A stretch of DNA of 64,000 nucleotides from Streptomyces griseocarneus (lineage in GTDB: Bacteria > Actinomycetota > Actinomycetes > Streptomycetales > Streptomycetaceae). Below are positions 60,707 to 64,000 of this stretch, one piece after another. The notes under the pieces are model-generated. The model did not search any database. It worked only from the letters and a program-made list of their open reading frames with translations, and had not been told where the DNA came from. The stretch spans positions 310,001 through 374,000 of the forward strand of contig NZ_BNBL01000005.1 in NCBI RefSeq assembly GCF_014655595.1, in the 5' to 3' direction. Position 1 is the stretch's first letter, and the number at the start of each line of letters is the position of its first letter. Position numbers and translations under genes: made by a program.

Positions 60707-61275
60707 ACGTACATAAACCTGGCCTGGCCCGCGACCCTGATGGCTTCCTCTACGACCCTGGCGTCCGGGACTCCATGCAGGCGTTCGCGGCGGGGGACGA
60801 CACCCTGGCACTGGAGACGGCCGCAGCCGTCCGGTCGGCCTCACAGGCGGTCGACCGGCTGCGTTCGCACGGTGCGGGGGGACGGGGGCTCAGCGCGGGG
60901 GCGCTCGACGTCCTCGCACGACTGAGTACGGCCACGGACCAGGGCCTGAGCATCGGCGAACTGGCCCGCGCGGCAGGGGTGAGTTCCCGCAACGTCACCG
61001 GCCTGGTCGACACGCTCGAGCGTGACGGGCTGGCGCAGCGGGTCCAGGACCAGCACGACCGCAGGTCGGTACGAGCCACGATCACACCAGCCGGCCTCGA
61101 CTGGCTGGACAACTTCCGGCAGCCGACGCAGCGCGCCATGTCCGCCGTCTTCCAGAACTTCACCGAAGACGAACTCGCCCGGTTCCGCGACCTGTGCCTG
61201 CGCATGGTCGAGAACCAGCAACGCATTGAGCAGTACCTGAACGCACCCCGGCGCGACGAGCCGCCGACTTCCTGA
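60700..61275 (+). CDS. MarR-family transcriptional regulator
   Basis: A 191-residue regulator from ATG 60700. The winged helix lies at about 85-140: LSIGELARAAGVSSRNVTGLVDTLERDGLAQRVQDQHDRRSVRATITPAG, followed by a C-terminal dimer helix. The first 60 residues form an unusual N-terminal extension (DPDGFLYDPGVRDSMQAFAA). The start codon is inside a perfect palindrome, so autorepression is likely. The next gene, 22 bp downstream, is a SnoaL-like protein and should be controlled with it. Confidence 0.88.
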   Translation: MKHVHKPGLARDPDGFLYDPGVRDSMQAFAAGDDTLALETAAAVRSASQAVDRLRSHGAGGRGLSAGALDVLARLSTATDQGLSIGELARAAGVSSRNVTGLVDTLERDGLAQRVQDQHDRRSVRATITPAGLDWLDNFRQPTQRAMSAVFQNFTEDELARFRDLCLRMVENQQRIEQYLNAPRRDEPPTS

Positions 61276-61297
61276 ACCGACACCGACGGAGCATCGC

Positions 61298-61711
61298 ATG
61301 ACCACCGACTCAGCCAACACGGCCGCCCGACGCGCCGTCAGGGCCTACCACGAGGCCCGTTTCCGGGGAGACGTCACCACGGCCGCTGCCCAGATCGGCG
61401 AAGGCTTCAGCTTCCGCAGCCCGTTCATCACCTCCGACAGTCCGACCGGCCACCTCGACGGCCTGGACGGGCTTCTGGGCATCGTCACCGGCGTAGAGCT
61501 GATCAGCGAGCTGTACGGCAAGACCGAGGCCACCCTGCTCTACGACGTCCACACCATCCCGGCCGTCGGCATCACCCAGCACACGGCCGAGCACTTCCAG
61601 CTCCACGACGGCCGGATTACCTCCATCACGCTCATCTTCGACTCCGCCCCCTGGCAGGCCATCATGTCCGCGGCTGGCCCGACCCGCGACGAGGCAGTCC
61701 CCATGGCGTGA
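61298..61711 (+). CDS. SnoaL-like (NTF2-fold) protein
   Basis: A 137-residue NTF2-like protein. RRAVRAYHEARFRGDVTTAAAQIGEGFSFRSPF begins the cone fold, and HTIPAVGITQHTAEHFQLHDGRITSITLIFD its sheet. Related proteins are cyclases, isomerases or ligand-binding proteins. It follows the MarR gene by 22 bp, so it is part of that operon; SnoaL-type proteins next to MarR regulators are often involved in detoxification of small organics. The exact reaction is unknown. Confidence 0.8.
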   Translation: MTTDSANTAARRAVRAYHEARFRGDVTTAAAQIGEGFSFRSPFITSDSPTGHLDGLDGLLGIVTGVELISELYGKTEATLLYDVHTIPAVGITQHTAEHFQLHDGRITSITLIFDSAPWQAIMSAAGPTRDEAVPMA

Positions 61712-62094
61712 CCGGCTTGCTTCGTCCTGCCCGACTACGTCGTGGTCACGTGGGCGGTCTGCCCTGTCCATCCGCGCCCGGCCCGGGGCCGGATCCACCT
61801 GTGCCCACGCCGCTCGGGGATGATGGCGCCGGGGCGGAGGCCAGCCAGGGCGCTGCCGCAGCCCAACAGGCTCTCGAGGAGGCCGCCCGCCTCGACTCCC
61901 GCCTGAATACCCTGCTGGGCTGCCGCCCGCTTGTACCGCACCGTCGCGGTGGAGGAGCGTCTGGGAAGCGGATCTCGCGACAAAGCACCCGGCTACGGTC
62001 GCCGCTCGAGACTTTCGAGACCGTGGGCAAGCACTCCCGACCTGGACCGCCGAATCAGCCCTCCCGCGCCGTCCTAGGCCGTGTCTGATGGGTC
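61712..62094. other. Unassigned region before the IS relic
   Basis: About 380 bp; open frames on both strands but no recognised domain. The end (GGCCGTGTCTGATGG at 62080-62094) looks like the left end of the IS5-type element. Confidence 0.45.
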
Positions 62095-62975
62095 GGTGAC
62101 GTGCTGATGGGTGCGTCGTTCGTGGTGATGCGGGGCGGGGTGATCTCAGCGACGCGGAGTGGGCGCGGTTGCAGCCGTACGTGCCGAGGAACGCTGGCCG
62201 GGGCGGGCGGTGGCAGTGTTATCGGAGGGTGATCAACGGCGTCTTGTTCCAGTTGCGCACCAGGATTCCGTGGCGCGATCTGCCGCCACGGTTCGGAAAG
62301 TGGCAGACGGTGTACGACCGTCACCGCCGATGGTCGGCGGACGGCACATGGGAGACGAGGGGTGTATCGACTGATCGCTGGTCAGCGCGGACTCCACTGT
62401 CTGTCGCGCCCATCAACATGCCGTCGGAGCCCGCAAGCGTGCTCCCCATGTCCCTGGGGAGCGGACTTGTCCGACACGGCACCGGGATGATGAGGCGCTG
62501 GGCCGATCGCGAGGCGGCTTCACCTGCAAGATTCATCTGGCGTTCGAGGGCGGACGGCGTCCGCTCGCGTTCGTCATCACCCCCGGGCAGTGGGGTGACG
62601 CCCCGCAGCTGATCGAGGTACTGGACCGCATCGGCGTCGCCCGAATGGGTGGTGGGCATCCCCGTACCCGTCCAGATGACCTGTGTGCCGACTGGCCTAC
62701 AGTTCCCGCCGGATCCGTCGCTATCTGCGCCGTCGGCAGATCAAGCACACCATCCCCGAGCCGGCCAACTAGCGGTCCAACCGCCAACGCCGGGGCAGCG
62801 CGGGCAGCCGGCCCACAGGCTTCGACAAAGAGATCTACCGTCGCCGCAATGAAGCGGAGCGAACCATGAACGCGATCAAAGGCTTCCGGGCGGTGGCCAC
62901 TCGCTACGAGAAGCGCGCCTATGTTTCACGGCAGTGTGCTGGTGGCCGCGATCCGGCTGCAACGGCCGGCAGGCC
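62080..62975 (+). mobile_element. IS5-family transposase relic, multiply frameshifted
   Basis: The N-terminal DNA-binding part (SDAEWARLQPYVPRN, NGVLFQLRTRIPWRDLPPRFG) is followed by fragments in other frames: ADSTVCRAHQHAVGARK with the first catalytic Asp, GRSRGGFTCKIHLAFEGGRR, LAFVITPGQWGDAPQLIEVL and YRRRNEAERTMNAIKGFRAVATRYEKRAYV. At least three frame changes occur, and the right end is truncated after the C-terminal part. The left boundary GGCCGTGTCTGATGG is inferred; I found no matching right inverted repeat. Confidence 0.82.
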
Positions 62976-63221
62976 CCTCGGGCGTGGGTGGGTCCAGCGT
63001 GCGTGCCGTGCCGAGGAACCTGCTGAGTCGCACGGTGTGGCAGCCAGGCTCGATGCCAGTGGAGCCGTGTCATTGATCCAGAATGGTCTCTGAAATCACA
63101 ACCAGAGTGAGTTTCCGCCAAATTGTTTTGACGGGCTTTCCGTCTTGACTCTGGTCGACCGGTTCCTTGATTGCCGGTTATGGGTTATCGGTCTATGGAA
63201 ACATCAGAGACAGGGAGTCGA
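62976..63221. other. Spacer after the IS relic
   Basis: About 245 bp with no gene seen. The last part holds AGACAGGGAG, the ribosome-binding site for the gene at 63222. Confidence 0.5.
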
Positions 63222-63593
63222 ATGATGACAGGCGAGAGATCAAGCAGACGATCCGGAAGAGCCTGGGCTCGCCGTGCGATCCGTGGCTTTCTGGCTGTGA
63301 GTCTTGTCGCGCCCGCAATGCTCGCGGCCTCGGACACTGCCCTGGCTGCTCCCGCCGGCGAGCGTGCGGTGTCTGGCCGCTTCTACACCGACGGCGTGAG
63401 CATCCGCAACGCGCCGAGGTCCGGCTCGACCATCCGAGGGCTCGGGTACCGCAGCCACAGCGTTACTGTGCACTGTGGGACCCCTGGCCCCCTGGAGACG
63501 TACTGGTGGCGTATCACCAACAACACGACTGGTGTGCGCGGCTACATCGAACAGGGAGACGGCGGTCCTTCGAGGAATCCCGGGAGGTGCTAG
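63222..63593 (+). CDS. Small secreted SH3-like protein
   Basis: A 123-residue protein from ATG 63222 (in-frame ATGs at 63180, 63195 and 63225 are alternatives; CAGGGAG fits 63222). The twin-arginine-containing N-terminus SGRAWARRAIRGFLAVSLVAPAMLAAS leads to a signal cleavage near ALAAPAG. The mature part (about 80 residues) reads FYTDGVSIRNAPRSGSTIRG, YRSHSVTVHCGTP and YWWRITNNTTGVRGYIEQ, the pattern of bacterial SH3 domains that bind cell walls. No partner gene is evident. Confidence 0.78.
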   Translation: MMTGERSSRRSGRAWARRAIRGFLAVSLVAPAMLAASDTALAAPAGERAVSGRFYTDGVSIRNAPRSGSTIRGLGYRSHSVTVHCGTPGPLETYWWRITNNTTGVRGYIEQGDGGPSRNPGRC

Positions 63594-63645
63594 CGTCGCC
63601 GCTCCATGATGGCCCGTCGAATTCTCTTGCGGGTCGTTTCGGAGT

Positions 63646-64000
63646 TCAGCCAGCTGAAGCCGTCGGCACCTGGCTCAGCTCCGCCTGAATCAGACACTTC
63701 GCCTGCGTCAGGGCCAGAGACGGCAGGACCTGGGCACTGTGCGGATCCTTGTCCGAGTCGTAATACGTCATGATGGCGATGACGGTGCCCACGCGTACGG
63801 TCATTCTGATGCTTGGTCCGGCGTAGGCAGCCCGCGGCTCGGCGTAGGCCACGCTCTTCTTCACCGACCCTTGGCATGGAGATCTCGGAGGCCCCGCCCG
63901 CCACGGATTCCCTTCTCTCCTCGAAGGCAGTACCCGCTACCTCCCGGGCGGGACACGCAGCCAGGATCCAGCCCACACCGCCTGAGTTGCCAGGGGCCCT
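63646..64000 (-). pseudogene. Unrecognised gene with frameshift, running off the right end
   Basis: From the window edge one minus frame reads APGNSGGVGWILAACPAREV, then FEERRESVAGGASEISMPRV. Near 63860 the coding pattern moves to another frame: SVAYAEPRAAYAGPSIRMTV, YYDSDKDPHSAQVL and the stop at 63646. The two together look like the C-terminal half of one exported protein or lipoprotein. The frameshift marks it as a pseudogene unless it is a sequencing error. Family not recognised. Confidence 0.55.

Overview
The window is about 70% G+C with codon third positions that are nearly all G or C, many GTG starts and GTGA/ATGA stop-start overlaps, a mycothiol-linked enzyme, SARP/AfsR and LuxR-type regulators, DUF4232 lipoproteins and NACHT proteins. 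All of this points to a Streptomyces or close relative. Many broken genes (P450, terpene cyclase, luciferase-like oxidoreductase fused to an MFS transporter, alpha/beta hydrolase, LAL regulator, DinB protein, group II intron reverse transcriptase, IS5-type transposase) give it the look of an accessory or chromosome-arm region. Only the initiator tRNA looks clearly core.

Layout. 1-2.1 kb: DUF1772 membrane protein coupled to a mycothiol-dependent isomerase-family protein, and a divergent LysR regulator. 2.1-6.6 kb: a LodA-like quinoprotein oxidase and its LodB-like flavoprotein, with a tandemly repeated stop/start junction. 6.7-9.98 kb: P450 relic, ABM monooxygenase with a divergent ArsR regulator and twin operators, YqeY-like protein, DUF3303-like protein, GNAT. 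10.2-14.2 kb: cytoplasmic-looking S8 peptidase, membrane-anchored two-module protein, VOC protein. 14.4-19.2 kb: decayed region (LLM/MFS fusion relic, HxlR regulator, frameshifted gene, terpene cyclase relic) and a small HTH/membrane operon with twin palindromes. 19.3-23.6 kb: two-component system, beta-lactamase-fold hydrolase, two strong hairpins, a Cys/Gly-rich micro-protein. 23.5-31 kb: secreted NucA/NucB-like DNase with a following unknown gene, LysR, a paralogue of a later gene, a six-repeat secreted protein, hydrolase relic, membrane-anchored Holliday-resolvase-like protein. 31.7-43.5 kb: LAL relic, AzlCD exporter with Lrp regulator, lipoproteins, HAF-repeat protein, toxin-antitoxin pair, small secreted proteins. 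43.7 kb: initiator tRNA. 44.1-47 kb: a large membrane NACHT NTPase with a matching RHIM-like motif at each end. 47.2-55.4 kb: ProP-type transporter, two related acetyltransferases around a TPR protein, SARP-NB-ARC-TPR regulator, DUF4232 lipoprotein. 56.1-60 kb: compact operon of HpcH/HpaI-type lyase, alpha-oxoamine synthase, MaoC-like dehydratase and MFS exporter. 60.1-64 kb: reverse transcriptase relic, MarR/SnoaL pair, IS5 relic, secreted SH3-like protein and a broken gene leaving the window.

The two most promising systems are the NACHT protein at 44.1-47.0 kb, read as an NLR-like signalling or defence ATPase, and the four-gene operon at 56.1-60.0 kb. Its enzyme set matches the carbonylmethylene-forming part of ketomemicin-type pseudopeptide biosynthesis as I recall it. 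The LodA/LodB pair adds a likely amino-acid-oxidising, peroxide-producing enzyme.
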